From NCBI GenBank assembly GCA_022578965.1, contig MU400577.1:1-64000 (forward strand): 64,000 bases of DNA, given 5' to 3'. Below the pieces are notes generated by a model. That model worked only from the letters and a program-made list of their open reading frames with translations. It had not been told where the DNA came from and made no database searches. Position numbers and translations under genes: made by a program. The DNA is from Xylaria sp. FL1777 (lineage: Eukaryota > Ascomycota > Sordariomycetes > Xylariales > Xylariaceae). Numbering within the stretch: the first letter of the stretch is position 1; each line of letters starts with the position of its first letter. Below are positions 1 to 12,820 of the stretch, piece after piece.

Positions 1-94
1 AAGTCTCAATTCAGCGCGGTACGGTCCCAGTGTCTCACCGAACTATGCATCCGGAGATAGCACAAGGTGTTCAGCTGGTCCGATGCGTGTAACA
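1..94 (-). mobile_element. Partial LTR (copy C) cut by window edge
   Basis: On the minus strand this begins TGTTACACGC and shares with 14333-14666 and 15917-16203 the block around GCTGAACACCTTGTGCTATC and the GGTGAGACAC motif. It is therefore the 5' end of a third copy of the same LTR. The rest lies outside the window. It is more diverged from the other two copies than they are from each other. Confidence 0.7.
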
Positions 95-3000
95 GTACTA
101 ATGTATATAAGATTCGAGATTTTGAGCTAAAAATGTACCTATACGCCCATATATCGATATCTCGCCGATCTGGCGCTCTAAACTGGTAGAAGAGGCTAAC
201 GGCTATAAAGGAGTCGTTGTAGGTTAGAGCCTACATCCTTACCAAGAGAGTACGGATGGCCACGCCTCAGAATAAATAGAGCAAGCTTATTCGTCAGATG
301 TGAGAAACCGTGTCCGGAAGGGCCACGACAACGTAGCGTACCATACGTGTCACCTCCATATTACTTCATTCACTCTATTTCCCACCATCATCACAACGAC
401 TACTCGCCATACGAGTGGTCTAGGTGCTCTAATACAGGTATAGTATTTATTAGTTGTCACTACCCGCAACTGAGCATTGTTTTCGAAATGATGCGACAAG
501 AACTTGAAAGGCTTGCCCCACCCATAAGAACGTTATCTACTGAGGTAGGTTTGCTGATGGCTCCCATTAATCCGGATTCAATTGAAGAATGATTTATAAA
601 TGCTATAGAATCTCAAGGCCTTTGACATAGTAGTGCATTTCAACAGGTTTATCTAGGTAGAGTTGCTTGATGTTTGACTATTAGACTACTCTTGAAGAAT
701 ACAACTGGCATGTCGCAGTACTGCCGCGTTACAACTCCATACTGCCGGCGAAAGTAAAATTTAGTGGATAACTTGGGCTATTCCAAATTTGCAGCTGCTT
801 ATGTGTGTTTATTGTTGAGACCTTAACTGGCGTAAGACGCAAAGTTCCACGTAAGACGTAAAGTTCCAAACCTTAGCGTCATTTATGTAAACTACTACAA
901 TGTCATTGGGGTTTGTCTAGCTCAGATGTCGTTGAGCTTGTATAGATATAATACCCACTTGTACATTTATGTTAATAAACTTTGGACGGCATGGGCTAAA
1001 GGGGCAAAGTAATTAGACGGAAATAGTGAGTTAAGTTGTAGTGTATCTTCACGACTAAATACATTAATGAAGCAATTAATAGAGTAAAAATAGAAACCAA
1101 GGACTTTGCCAATCAGATAAGACCCAATATAAATTCAACGGTTCAGTAATCCCGTGATGTACCAAGTTTACACCAAAACCTGATGGACTTCCCGAAAAAT
1201 CTGGGGGCAAGCGGCCGACCCAGCCACCTGGGTGGCTGCATCTCCTATTCTAGCCTTACACACTGTCACTCACTCCACTCTATAGGAGTATGGCCAGGTA
1301 CCGGTATATCACTTTATGCTCTCTCACTTCCTTCCTCAATAGAATTGAAATTTATGCTAAAATAATCAAGGGTTCTCTGACTCTTATACGTAATTAAGGT
1401 TGTTACAAACTGTGTATTATTATGCAGCTACACAGTTTATATCTTTGTATTGTGACTCTGGGGGAAAATCAGAATGTTTCACTTAATAGCCCTTTCTATG
1501 CTACCTGGATCCCTCTCTCTTCTTTTTTTTTCCTGTACCCGTTCTTAACAGTTACTTGAGGTGGGACTGCGTGCAGCTAGACAAGTTTAAATTGTAGGAG
1601 CTAAACGAGGAAGCAGTGTTCGTGTAGCTCTGCCGGCATATGGCAAGTATAACATGTGATGGCTTGAACCCCTAGTAAGAATACTCGCTGAAGAATTTAG
1701 ACCGCTATTAACAATAATTTTCGACGGCATAACTCTATATGTAGTACGTTGTCGTTGGTTCTGAACTACCCGATCGCGCCAGATTTTACGCCACACACCT
1801 ATATCAGCTAGTGTGGCCGAAGCCAAGACCATCCCTTGCACATAGATCCCAGTTAAGCTTATCGAACGGTCCAGGAGTTGAAATCAAGCTTAAAAAAAAA
1901 GGTTAAAATTAAAATTAAGGAAGGCTGCACAAACAGACTCATGGCATAAAGATTTGAATCCCAGTGCCTCGGATCGGTGAATGAAACCTCCGACCAGACT
2001 TATCGGTAGCGATTTGGAATAGCAGAAGACAGAAAGCGGCACTGAATACACTGTTGGTTACAGAGACTTGAGTTTGCGTACGATGGTTACTGTGAATCGA
2101 TTTTTTGGCGGAATTCGGCAAATATTTGTAATAGCACAACGAAGAAAGAGGCACGGCAAACAATGGTCTCGTTCATGTGATGGTAAGGGATTGCGGTAAG
2201 CTTCAAGGAGTCGTGTACTCATATCTAGCGACCCAATCCGACAGCTGCTGTCGTTGTATACGTACGCAGTGGTAGTATACATTATACTATGCGTATATCC
2301 ATGCAGAAAGTCGTGCCACATGGCTTACTCGCTTGCTGGGAGGCTTTCGGAGAGTCCCTTGTTCCTGACGGCTTAATTTCATCGGCATAGACGGCATCAT
2401 GCAAATTACCGCGCAACATCGGGTAATGAACTCTACACTAAGAACTGCCTATAGCTGCGCCGCTCTTCCTTCCGTGCGGCACAGCACGAATAGTAACCTG
2501 GTTTACAGATCCATGGCGCACTCATGCTACTTACATGTACAGCGTAGAATACCACGTACTACGTACTGATAGTGTACTACGAACGCATAGTGTCGGTATT
2601 CTGGAATGAATACCAGCAACCGAGCTTGAACTATACCATGTAACCATACCCCGACTACCCGCCGAACGCTGGCTCAGTAATCTGGGGTTTCTACACTAAG
2701 TCTCGAACGGGTACTAAAGTTGCGATTCCACTTCCTTCTCCTCCATGCCGTCAATTGTTATGAAGAAAGAGACACACTTTGCATATGTTTTAGTCATAGT
2801 TACTAAGGGAATTTGGAACTTTTCGCGTAGAGTCGGTACTCATAGTGGCGGTATGAGCGTAAGCTGTCTGACATTCGGGTCTTTTTTCATTTTGTTATGT
2901 ACTTTTTTTCTTTTCTTTTGCGCTTCTTTGAGTAAAGAGCGGTTCATGTGTGTATAACTCCTCCAAGACCAAGAATCCAAGAATGGTAGCTCGCTTACCC

Positions 3001-3775
3001 GACCCCCATAATTTACCTAAATGAGCAGCAGCCTCATATGTACGCAGTATACAAGTACCCCTGCCCCCCGGAAAGCTAGCTGAAATCTTCGACTGCACTG
3101 CACTTGGCGGCTGACAAGGCTCTATTCCGTATACATAGACTTCAAGTGTGATTTACCCCCGAGTTTCCCCTGGCTACACCCCTGAGCTTCTATTGAGCTG
3201 GACATACAACCGCTAAGACCTTGGAGCACTATTTAGAGTAAGAACCCCGGCCAGATTTAAATAGTGTGAATCTTAGTATATATAAATAGTAAGGTTTACT
3301 GGGGGTGGTGGTGAGGTAATGTGACGAGGATTGGAAGGAGTCGGGCCATGGCAGCAATTGTGGGGGCAATCGAGGCTAAAGTAGCACTATCTAAGCTGTA
3401 CTTACATGTACATAAAACGGCATGGTTGTAGCTGACTCCACTTCGCCCAGTCCCCCTTTCTCGTCTTATATCGGAAATGTTCATGTAAGAACAGTGACAA
3501 AAATAAAAAGCATCATTCTAAGCCGTTACTGCACTGGATAAGAGCATATGTGGCACAGGTGCACTAATAGCATTGGCGGCTTGCTGACCGCATCTTGTGA
3601 TAAGTTCTCAGCTCTTTCGTATGACAGTATGTGAGCAGGATCCCTGCCACACGTGTTTAATGAGGCTTGAGCTGAGCCTTGCTGTCTTGATTACTGTTGC
3701 ATTGTGACGAGAGGATCAGTCAATCATAGGAGTATTAGTGCTAGTAGGCATACACGCGAGGTCATCTTCATTGCA
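95..3775. other. Gene-free stretch
   Basis: No ORF here reads like a conserved protein. Open frames are short, overlap on both strands and lack recognisable motifs. The only structure I see is a 19-base tandem duplication (831-868), an 8-base inverted repeat with a 2-base centre (1221-1238) and scattered short A/T runs. It sits between an LTR fragment and the HD-domain gene. Confidence 0.5.
831..868. repeat. Tandem duplication of a 19-base unit
   Basis: Two adjacent copies of CGTAAGACGYAAAGTTCCA (831-849 and 850-868) differ at one position (C/T). No gene is associated. Confidence 0.85.
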
Positions 3776-3783
3776 CTATATAG
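3776..3783 (+). promoter_or_regulatory. TATA-like element of the HD-domain gene
   Basis: CTATATAG lies about 150 bases before the ATG at 3931. It is followed by a pyrimidine-rich leader containing a CCTCAT repeat, the usual look of a fungal core promoter and 5' UTR. The transcription start itself cannot be seen. Confidence 0.5.
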
Positions 3784-3821
3784 CCTCCAGCTTCGCATCC
3801 TCTTTTCTGTTCTCGATTCAC

Positions 3822-3855
3822 CCTCACCCTCATCCTCATCCTCATCCTCATCCTC
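3822..3855. repeat. (CCTCAT)n microsatellite in the 5' leader
   Basis: About five near-perfect CCTCAT units lie within the CT-rich leader of the HD-domain gene. Hexamer gain or loss would change leader length only. Confidence 0.85.
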
Positions 3856-3930
3856 AGCATTCTCCTTCTTCTCTGGTCATTCATTCGACATTCCTTTCTT
3901 TTCGCTCCTCGTCGTCAAGAACAGCTCAAA

Positions 3931-4869
3931 ATGAAGTTCTCAAACATCGTGTCTTGCCTGGCCGTTGCCGGCGCCGCCTCTGCCCGTGCTACTCGCCGCT
4001 CCAACGAGTGCCTGCCGACCACCAAGATCGCCAACATCGAGGTCGTCTACACCCCACTGGTCCAAGATGCTCTTGAGCTCATCAAGGCCTTCATTCCCCT
4101 TCAGCCTTACCTATACGGCCACTTGATGCGCTCATGGTTGTTCGGAGCTGCTGCCTTCAACAAGAATGCCACATTGAAGGCTGAGGTCGATCTTGAGGTT
4201 CACGCTCTTGGTGCCCTCCTCCACGACTTGGGCTGGGACAGTTAGTACTCCATTTTGGACATGCACTCGCTTCTAGTACTAATCATTTTGCAGTGCGCCC
4301 CAACAGCCCATGGCACAGCTCGTAAGCGCCATCTCCAACCTTTACTGGTGTCTTGGATAGCCGTACGAGGAGGTCATAGTACTGACTTTGAATTGCTTTA
4401 TAGTGACATGCCCTTCGAGACTGACAGCGGTCTCGGTGCCGTCGCTTTCATCAAGGAGCACAACCTTCCCGGCTGGTCTGCCAACCGTCTGGAGCGCGTG
4501 TACGATGGCATCACCCTTCAGGGTATGGGCACTTACCTGCCCGGCAAGAACATCGACACCCAGTGGATCGTCCAGAGTGTTGAGTTCGAGTTCCCCGGCC
4601 CGCGCAGCCCCCTCATCGCCGACGAGGACTACGACAGCATTTTCGCCGAGTACCCCAACGACACCGTCTTCCGTGGCACCAACGAGACCTTCACTTGGCT
4701 CGCTCTTACTAAGCCCAACGGAACCCGCAGCACCTTCGTCGACTACTTCGGAACCGCTTTCGTTCCCGGCTACGGTCCCCAGGCTCACGTTGCCTTCGAC
4801 CTTATTACTGGAGGTGTTGCGACTGAGATTGCTCAGTACCCCAACGTCACATTCCACTCTAACTTGTAA
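3931..4869 (+). CDS. Secreted HD-domain (cyanamide hydratase-like) protein
   Basis: Three exons (3931-4240, 4294-4321, 4404-4869) give 267 residues. The 28-base middle exon encodes RPNSPWHS and restores the frame. Residues 1-19 form a signal peptide (MKFSNIVSCLAVAGAASA). The HD fold shows in a first helix with YGHLMRSWLFGAA and the metal-binding pair in LLHDLGWD at about 98-103. FETDSGLGAVAFI follows, as in fungal HD proteins related to cyanamide hydratase. Members of that family are usually cytosolic metal-dependent hydrolases or hydratases; the substrate here is unknown. At least five N-x-S/T sequons (NAT, NDT, NET, NGT, NVT) support secretion. A TATA-like site and a CT-rich leader precede it. 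Fold and secretion are fairly secure; the activity is not. Confidence 0.88.
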
Positions 4870-7045
4870 ATCAATTGTTCAATTAGAGGCATTTAATCTG
4901 GGGTGTGGGGAGTTGTTGATGGGCTATTAGCCGTTTGATTCCGATGTATATAATTTGCTTCATGGAAATAATTCATTTTGTCAAGCCACTTAAAAGCTGC
5001 TGCGATCGGAGTATGGTGGGATGTGTCCATAGATAGACCGATTTAGTTTGGTCGATTTCCAATAGATGGCACTACGCTGCCTCTTGTCATTTTGCCTCTC
5101 AGTTCGCCTTGCAGTTTCCTTGGTGCAAAATTGTGGTGAGGTTGAGACATGTCACCGTATGATTTTTCGTATAAGACGTGGTTATAAATAGACGCAATTG
5201 CGCCCTAAACCATTATTGGATGACTCAGAAATTAATCATACGCTGCCCTAACCCATATAAGCTTTCCTCTACCCACCCACCTTCGCTATCAACAACCTCC
5301 CTTGTTCAGCTGTAACCCAAATCCGGCAACGTCGCAGCCAATCTGGTACTTGGGTATGTTTCAGTGGACGCCAAGTATCACCATGATTATTGACTGATCT
5401 TAAGAGTACGGTAGCTTTTTTTATTGCTATCAAAGATAAATATTTCATATTTAATTCACTTACACAGCATATCATGTTCATTTACTCAAGAACCCTTACA
5501 GTCCTATGCAGACTTCCAAAGATCAAAAAAAAAAAAAAGGCTGTAAAAAAAGCTACTTTGGGAGTAAGCCAATGCACACTCTAATTAATGGACCTGGCCA
5601 ATGTCGGCAGCCTACTTACTAAGTAGGTATCTAGCATATGTTGTTGCCTTGGTCGATCTATCAGTATAGGACTTATAATACGTTACACCGTCAATGATTT
5701 GTGATACGGTACTGAATAGAGATAAGTTGTGCATCTCGCGGATTTTACCACCAGCCTGCTTTTCCCGCCTCTTTCGCACCTCCTTCTGGGTTTCACATGC
5801 GTCTTTGGGTTCCAATCATTCGGCCCAGGACTCGGCGGCAATTCCTGGCCAATACTTCCCCAGGTTCCCAGCGTTGGCTGCAGAAGCTCGTCCTGCGCCG
5901 CGTTATCTCCTTCAGAAGTGCAATAATAGGCCAGCCTAGACCAGGGCACCAGTCCCTGATCGACAGGGGTCTCGTTGAAGGACCTGACCGCCAAATTTTG
6001 CAGCATAGTAAGTAATACACACGGTACCTAAGCCATTCCTTTCGCCCTCCTCTCATCTGCTGCTTGCACCCCTCCCATTACTTACACTAGTTGCCTCGCT
6101 TAGCGCTGGGTTTCTGCCTCTCAACGCTACCCCTCAATTGTTCAATTCCACGGCCCGCTAGTCCTCGCTGACGCCGGGTTTTGGTCCACCTTTCCCACGT
6201 CCAATACCCATGCAGAAGCCCTGCCAAGACGCTAGAGCTGTTGATTCTAGCAGTATTCGGTAGGTTACATTGTCCAGTTCCGCGTACAACCCTACTTACA
6301 TACTTAAGTACGCGTAGTATAGGTATACGCACCTGTGGGTATGCGTATGTACTGCGTAGACTCTGTACCGTTCGTACTCTAGCGCTAGATCTCTCTCCAT
6401 TTTGTCCGCGGAATGGGAGACGGTAGACGGGAAGACTGTGGGTCGACGGGTTCCCTCTTCTGTTCTATTCCTGGCGGCGGACTCTCGCCCACTTTCTAAG
6501 CAACGTGTCTCCACAATGCCGTCGCACTTAGACTTACATAAGTGTGTATGCGATCGCAGGTCTGACGAGCCCTGTGCTGTGCTCGTCGTGTGTGAGAATC
6601 CTATTCTGACTGTTAGCAGACGCAGGATCATTACGTGTGCGGCACGGTGATACGGTCATCTAATCGCGCATGCGAGTAATGCCCTTTCGTCTACTGCACG
6701 TGTGCGGCGCAGCGCCCTTGGTCATGCTGACAGCATTTCATTTTGATTACCACCCAATCCGCCAGGCCAGCCACGGCTTGGTCAAGGACTCTCGTGTACG
6801 ATAGCGTGTGTCCTAGTTCCAGCATGGTTTTTCCGGCCGCACTAAATAGGCATTGCTCGCGGCTCTGCGGCGCCATTATACGATATGTGCATACCAACAG
6901 CAATCCAGTGTAGAGGATCCAATCGGGAAATTTCCTAATAGAGTCACAGATCCTTGTCCGATCTCTCTGTGCCTCAGATCAGATGGGTCCACGCCTACGG
7001 CGTAGTGTACTGCGAAGCATAGGCACTACACAGACTTATATAATA

Positions 7046-7259
7046 CCTGTTATGCTTTAAATTGGAGGTATGCTTAAATAGCCATGTAGTTAGTTAAGGT
7101 TCTAACTACTTACCCATGCACCCGCTACCTGTTATGCTTAAACTTGTTATGCTTAGTTCACTACTAGTTAGTTGCAACCTTAACTTAACCTAATTAAGGC
7201 TTTTCCCTAGCTTCCATGTCTCCCTCCCATGCCATGCACACAATGCCTGTTATGCTTAA
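7046..7259. repeat. Cluster of four CCTGTTATGCTTA repeats
   Basis: CCTGTTATGCTT(T)AA or a close variant occurs at 7046-7060, 7128-7140, 7143-7155 (CTTGTTATGCTTA) and 7246-7259, all in the same orientation. A partial copy (GGTATGCTTAAA) lies near 7067. The units are not in tandem. Confidence 0.75.
7090..7186. repeat. Imperfect inverted repeat, MITE-like
   Basis: TAGTTAAGGTTCTAACTA near 7090-7108 is nearly the reverse complement of GTTAGTTGCAACCTTAAC at 7167-7184, about 60 bases away. The left arm is itself hairpin-forming (GTAGTTAG ... CTAACTAC). No target duplication is clear, so the MITE idea is only a suggestion. Confidence 0.4.
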
Positions 7260-9076
7260 TTCATTAGCTCATCTAGGCAATGCAGCTATGCAACAACAGG
7301 TCTTCATCCCACCACATGCTTACGATATAGAGGCCTAAGTCGCGCAATCGTCCCTGCGACGACATCACAGCTGATTGGTTCGGCTGCCACAGATTTGCCT
7401 GGCGAGGTTGCGGATTTTCCCGTGCCCCCGGCACGCGTTTCCCAAAATACACCACTCGGCTTAGTTGTGTAAGCAGCCACATGTCTGACAGTACCGTAGC
7501 GCCCTTTTGCGGCGCGAGCCCAGTAACCATATATTTGTCACGTAATCACTCTTTAGAGCGTGAAGGGTTGGACGACGCTCCTCTCCGACTTACTTGCACG
7601 TGCTAGCGCTCCGCAGGGTCATGGAATTGGCGTGGAAAACAAGGGCCGGAAAGTGTACGCAGTATGTAATCCGGCAACTGGAATAACTGCACTCTGCAGC
7701 AGGTTGGCAGCGACCCAACAATATGCGCATTGGAATCCATCCAAGCGGCGCGAACAGCGCCTCGGGTTTTTCGCATAGCAAAAAACTGTTCTCGAGGGTC
7801 CCGGCTTAAGCCCATTCCGGAAAGTGTCCACCAAGAAAGTCTCCGCAAATCACTCCATTTCTCATACAGGACCGGTTCCTGAGACACCGAAAGGGACTGT
7901 TAGGACTTTGGTAGACCGAGTAGGTGTAGCGGCGGGGAGAACGAGCAATTTGTATTGTAGACACGAAAAGTTAGCTAACAGCTCTGCCAAAACAGATGTA
8001 AGCATAGTCGGTATGATAGAGGTCTCACTTACGACAGCTGAGGCGTCCACTAAGGAACACCACACATACCGGTCCCTATATCGAAACCCAGTTGGTGGCG
8101 GTGTCAGGACCGGTGGCGTACGCTGTTGATTCTCCGGCAAATCGATGGATGACCCCAAGCATTACCGCTGGGATACTCCGCACCCCATGTGAATAGCATC
8201 TGTGGGGTGATGCCATTGTTGGGTTTGGTTTGCGGTCCTGATACCGAGTTTTCGAAGTGTGAAAATCCGAGGCGCGCGAGGACGGGGACCCCTCTGACAA
8301 ATATACCTGGCGCCGATCGACTCATTCTGAAGGTATTACTGTGGAGATAGCCTACTTTTTCCCAAGGTTGCATTCCTGGATAGCAGGGGTCGTGCATACA
8401 TGTGCGTACACTGGTCCCTGGTGGCGCTGTCTCGGCTTGTGGTTTTTTTTTTACTGGAGATAGACATATTCCAAAAGAAGGAAATCCTTGTTCCTAAGCT
8501 AACCTAAAACATAGTAATTTGCTTTTTCGTTATCAGCACTAGAATCCACGAAAACATTCGATTCGTAGTCGATATCGTGTACAACCTCCGTTTGATGTAT
8601 AGCTTTCACGTCGACGTTTTGCACAGCGTCCTGTGAATTAAGGTCGTGAACACCGGCGTTTCAACCCCTGCTGCTATCTATTCTGGTGCTTGGACTTGAT
8701 ATTTGCATGTCTCCAGAGGGATCTGTATGGGAGATAAGATGCATAGGGTGGATACTTACAATAAGAACTAAGTGGGTGAGCAGCCAATGTAGAGTGATGC
8801 ATGTGCGTCTACGGCTAGATATCTTGGACCGTAAGCTTAATTTGCTTGGGATCATGTACTCTGGCAGAGTAAGGTGGCGTATCTAGCAGCCGGTGTAGGC
8901 GGCAATAGGTCTTGCATGGGTATAATCCTCTGGTAACATATATTTCAGTCCTCATGTCCTCCGTTTGAAGTTCGAGCTCGTCAACGGGACTCAATTCCCT
9001 TCCCACTCCCGATGCTCAGCGATCTGTTTCTTTTCTTTGTTATGAGACTTGTTTGATATCCAAAAATTCAGTCACA

Positions 9077-11007
9077 ATGACGGCAGCTCCGTTTGTGGCC
9101 CTATGGGTCTCTTTCTTGTCGTTGTCTCCAGTCACCTTTAACATTGCAATGGCGGGACTGGTTTTTCTCGCTATTGGCATCATCAAATACCTTATTGAAG
9201 TGGCACAGTTTCACTACGCCCACGCGTTTGCTAAAGATGGCGATGCCAAGTTGCCGCCACGATATCCCTCTTTCTTTCCGTGGCTAGGTGGTATATTCCA
9301 GCTAGCTATCGACCACAGAAGCCTAACAGAGCAAGTCTCGTAAGTTAGCCATTAGCAGTTTGAAATAACGAGGTCTAGAGTTCTGACATGTCTTATAGGT
9401 GGTATAAGGGCAAATTAACCTCAAACCGAATAGTGATCATGGGGTTCACATACTACATCTTTCAAGATCGGGAGACTCTTAAGAAGATGTTCAAGCACAA
9501 GGCCTTAGCCAGTGCTATCGATATGTACGAATACAGCAACAACAACATCCTTGGTTGCTCTAAAGAGTCATCAAAAATTTACCGAGCCGATAACTCGGGC
9601 CCGTTTCCTCAACCACACCCCAACAGCACTGTTCTCCCCCAGAATCGTGTCGATTCTATCACTCACTCTCTTGCCTTCCGCGGCTTTACTGGTCCGGGAA
9701 TGCAACCAGCAACGCGCCGGTTCGCAAGGGACGTACCTTTGAGACTGGCAGCTAAAGGAATTAACACCGAATGGAAGGAGATCCCCGATTTTGCCCAGTT
9801 TTTCAGAGAGAGTATTGGCCCCTCATCTATCCAATGCATCTTTGGTCCCACCTTATTACGCTTACATCCCGATTTCGTCGAGAACATTTTCAAATTCGAC
9901 AAGATCATGCCACAACTCACCCCTGGGTTCCCCAGATTCATGTTGCCGGAGCAGCACCGTTTCAGGGATTCGATTGCTGAGCAGTTGAAGAGCTGGTATA
10001 AATACGCCCGTGAACACTTCGACCCTTCTATGATTGAGGCCGACGGTGACGGTGATCCGATCTGGGGATCTGCCATGATCCGAAACCGCCAAGAGCATCT
10101 TCTAAAGGCTGAACAGCACGATGATGATGTTCTGGCCCATCTTGATCTTGGACTGGCCTGGGCGTAAGTTTTCCTTTCTTTTTTTTCTTTTTTCCTCGCC
10201 TCTGCAAATTAGCTGACGTGTGCATTTAGTACCATTGGCAATCTAGTCATCTCGTGCATGTTCGGAGCGTACCACGTCTTGCAGGACAAGACTCTCCTGA
10301 AACGTGTTCAACAAGAGCTCCACGACTACTTGGGTGACCGGACCATTCACGAAGTCGACCCACACCAGCTTGGCAGAGACATACCACTTCTCTCTTCCAT
10401 TTATGCGGAGACGATGCGCGTTCACATCAAAATTTACTCTGCATACAGCTCACCGCACGAAGATGTCAACCTTGGCAAATGGACCCTTCCCAAGGGTGCT
10501 CTAGCTTTAGTAAACTCTGCACCATCTCACATGGACAAGGCGTTCTGGAACACCAAGAACGGCCAGTACCCCGTAGAGACGTTCTGGGCCGACCGATTCA
10601 TCGTTGACCCGGCCGATCCAGAGAGTGGCCCAATCAACCCTGAATACCGCAGGTCACTCAACATTCCCGTGAAAAAGACAGAAAGCATGAATCCATTTTT
10701 CTCCTTAGACGGTTGTGAGGGTGCCTGGGTTCCATATGGCGGTAAGATATTCCCTGTCCCCACTCGTCCCAATCTTACATGTGTCGCTAACTTTGATTTT
10801 CCTTGTTCAGGTGGTTTCTCCATGTGCCCTGGCCGTTTCATTGCAAAAGCGTTCATGATCTTTTCAGCGACTCTGTTGGCGAACGAATACGAAGTAGACT
10901 TTCACGAGGACACTGTAGAGATCTCCAACTATAGATATGGCATGGGTGTAGACGACGTTGGTAAACCTATTCCCTTCCGCATTCGGAAGAAGGCCGGCGT
11001 GGCCTAA
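9077..11007 (+). CDS. Cytochrome P450 (CYP7/CYP8-like I-helix)
   Basis: Four exons (9077-9339, 9399-10163, 10230-10741, 10811-11007) give 578 residues. The start is the first ATG, in context TCACAATGACG. A hydrophobic N-terminal segment anchors it in the ER membrane, as for microsomal P450s. The conserved marks are in order: I-helix with WATIGN, K-helix ETMR (ExxR), the meander WADRF (PERF-like) and the haem-cysteine loop PYGGGFSMCPGR. The last is split by the third intron and supplies the proximal Cys. In place of the usual acid-Thr pair the I-helix has G-N, as in CYP8A/CYP7-type enzymes. The family is monooxygenase; substrate unknown. It lies tail to tail with a secreted haem peroxidase 1.8 kb away. 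No other biosynthetic gene is next to it. Confidence 0.93.
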
Positions 11008-12820
11008 AATAGAGTCATTCCAATTAGACATACACATAGATGTAGCATACTAGATACCTTCCATATTGATTTATATTAAACTCTTACTTCATGTCCAATT
11101 CTCGTCTTTGTTGATATGCGATCAGTGATCTCGGCGTATCTGGCATGATTAGTACGACAACTTCCTACTTGGTGGTAGAAAGTGTGAAAATCTTGATGTT
11201 AGGTGCACAAGCACTTGAGTACCTCGGTGGTCCTTGGGGAGTGAGCTTTTTTCCTACCGTTCCTCGTAAATGTGAAGGCGGATCGACGCCGTGGTTTGCC
11301 ACCAAGGCACTTTTCCTCTTCACCGACTTTGTATACTATTTCCATGACAAATGATAACTTAAGTTATCGGGTACTATAGCTAAGCTTGTGGGAAAAGCTG
11401 CAGTTTATGAATTGATTGCTATACCTACATCATTATGCTTGAACATATTTTCTTTAGTGTATCAGCCATTATTTTCCCCTTTCCTGTTATTATGAGCTAC
11501 TATTGAAGTTACCAGGTAAAATGGCGGTGTGAGAGGCAACTAGAAAGCACTGGCGTATTTTGATACCGTTTTGAGACAAGAAAGATGTCTGGTGCCCTGT
11601 AGGGAACGACATCATAAAGCAACGTAGGTCACAAACACGAAATACGAAAGGTGCAGAAGTGAGTGGAGTGATCTACAGGACAACGTCTTAAAGTCACCAC
11701 GCCCACGCTTACTTAGAATAGATGTAGGCTACTCCCATAAGTATTGACGAATATGTAATGAGATAGCCGTGTTTATAGAATGTGACACGATATATTCTTC
11801 GCTACAACTATAAGATGTCAACTTAATAGTCCATATATGGAAGAGAAAATGGCAAAGATGATAGAAAGTATTCATACATATCCGCAGACTCGGTGCTCAG
11901 AGTACGGTAGATTTTCAAGACTAGTTAACCCTTCCCTCCTATTCGCAATACTTCAATACGTAATAGCTCTTTATCTTTGATGTTCCCACACTCTTGGCTT
12001 GTAGCTACTTAGTCGTTATCATTGCATACAAATGTAACTTGATCACTCATCCACAGAGTGAGCTGCTTCCTCGGCTCATCATGATTCGAGAATAACGTTA
12101 TCTCTCTGATTACCCAATTGAAGTACCACGTATGGGTGGACGCCCAATCATGCAGCAAGGGGTCTAGTTTGCTATACCAGGTTTAGCAGAGTTGTATTCA
12201 CCCACCACTACATTTTGGAGAGCCGCATTCTAATCTACCGGCAGTATATCCGAGCCCGCTTGCCTCCGCACCACACTTCTTCGTTTTGGCCCCCATGATC
12301 TATTTCTCCGCACTCAGTTCCGGTTTCAACAAAAGCGTAGCAATGACCAACTTGTCTCACCGTCATACAAGCTGTTGGAGTTTTCTCTGTTGGGCAACAG
12401 CCACGACCAACAATGCAGTGTCGTGCCACGGAACTAGGAACTTTCTGTTGCTCAGATTTTCTGGGCTTACTCAGCGCTCTCAGACCAACGCAAGGCCAGT
12501 GATTCGGCAGCGTAAGCTACAGGTTACTGTGCATCTGAGGCATTAACGCCCTTCATTGGACGAAATAAGCTGCCAGGCAAGGTACCCCGACCACCCCGCC
12601 TGAACACTGCTTCATCAACTCGCTTAAGAGGCCACTCAGGATGATCAGGTTTCTCTAGTATTACACTTGAATCTTATATAAGCGTTTGAGAGCTAAGTAT
12701 ATGACCTTCCAGTAGGTTAGGCGCCGGCGTACTGCGTACCTGTCCAATACTATAAAGGGCTTTCTGCAAATGACTTGATGCACTGAGTTCCCCTACTGCT
12801 GTTGAAACACATTCCTTACT
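11008..12820. other. Intergenic region between convergent P450 and peroxidase genes
   Basis: A/T-rich with only short frames. I see no RNA gene, repeat or conserved protein. It must contain the 3' ends of both flanking genes. Confidence 0.5.

Larger units (their letters stand above)
4870..9076. other. Gene-free stretch with short dispersed repeats
   Basis: Only short overlapping frames on both strands occur, none with a motif I know. A cluster of four CCTGTTATGCTTA-like repeats lies at 7046-7259 and an imperfect inverted repeat at 7090-7186. An A-run sits near 5526-5540. ORFs of 60-110 codons around 5.6-6.6 and 7.5-8.4 kb have no coding character that I can defend. Confidence 0.5.

Noticed and set aside
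1221..1238. CAGCCACC-TG-GGTGGCTG hairpin as a terminator or regulatory site
   Set aside because: There is no adjacent gene, and intrinsic terminators of this sort are not used by fungal nuclear genes.
4342..4930. Frames of 171 and 180 codons overlapping the HD gene
   Set aside because: They are out-of-frame or antisense to exon 3, which carries the family motifs.
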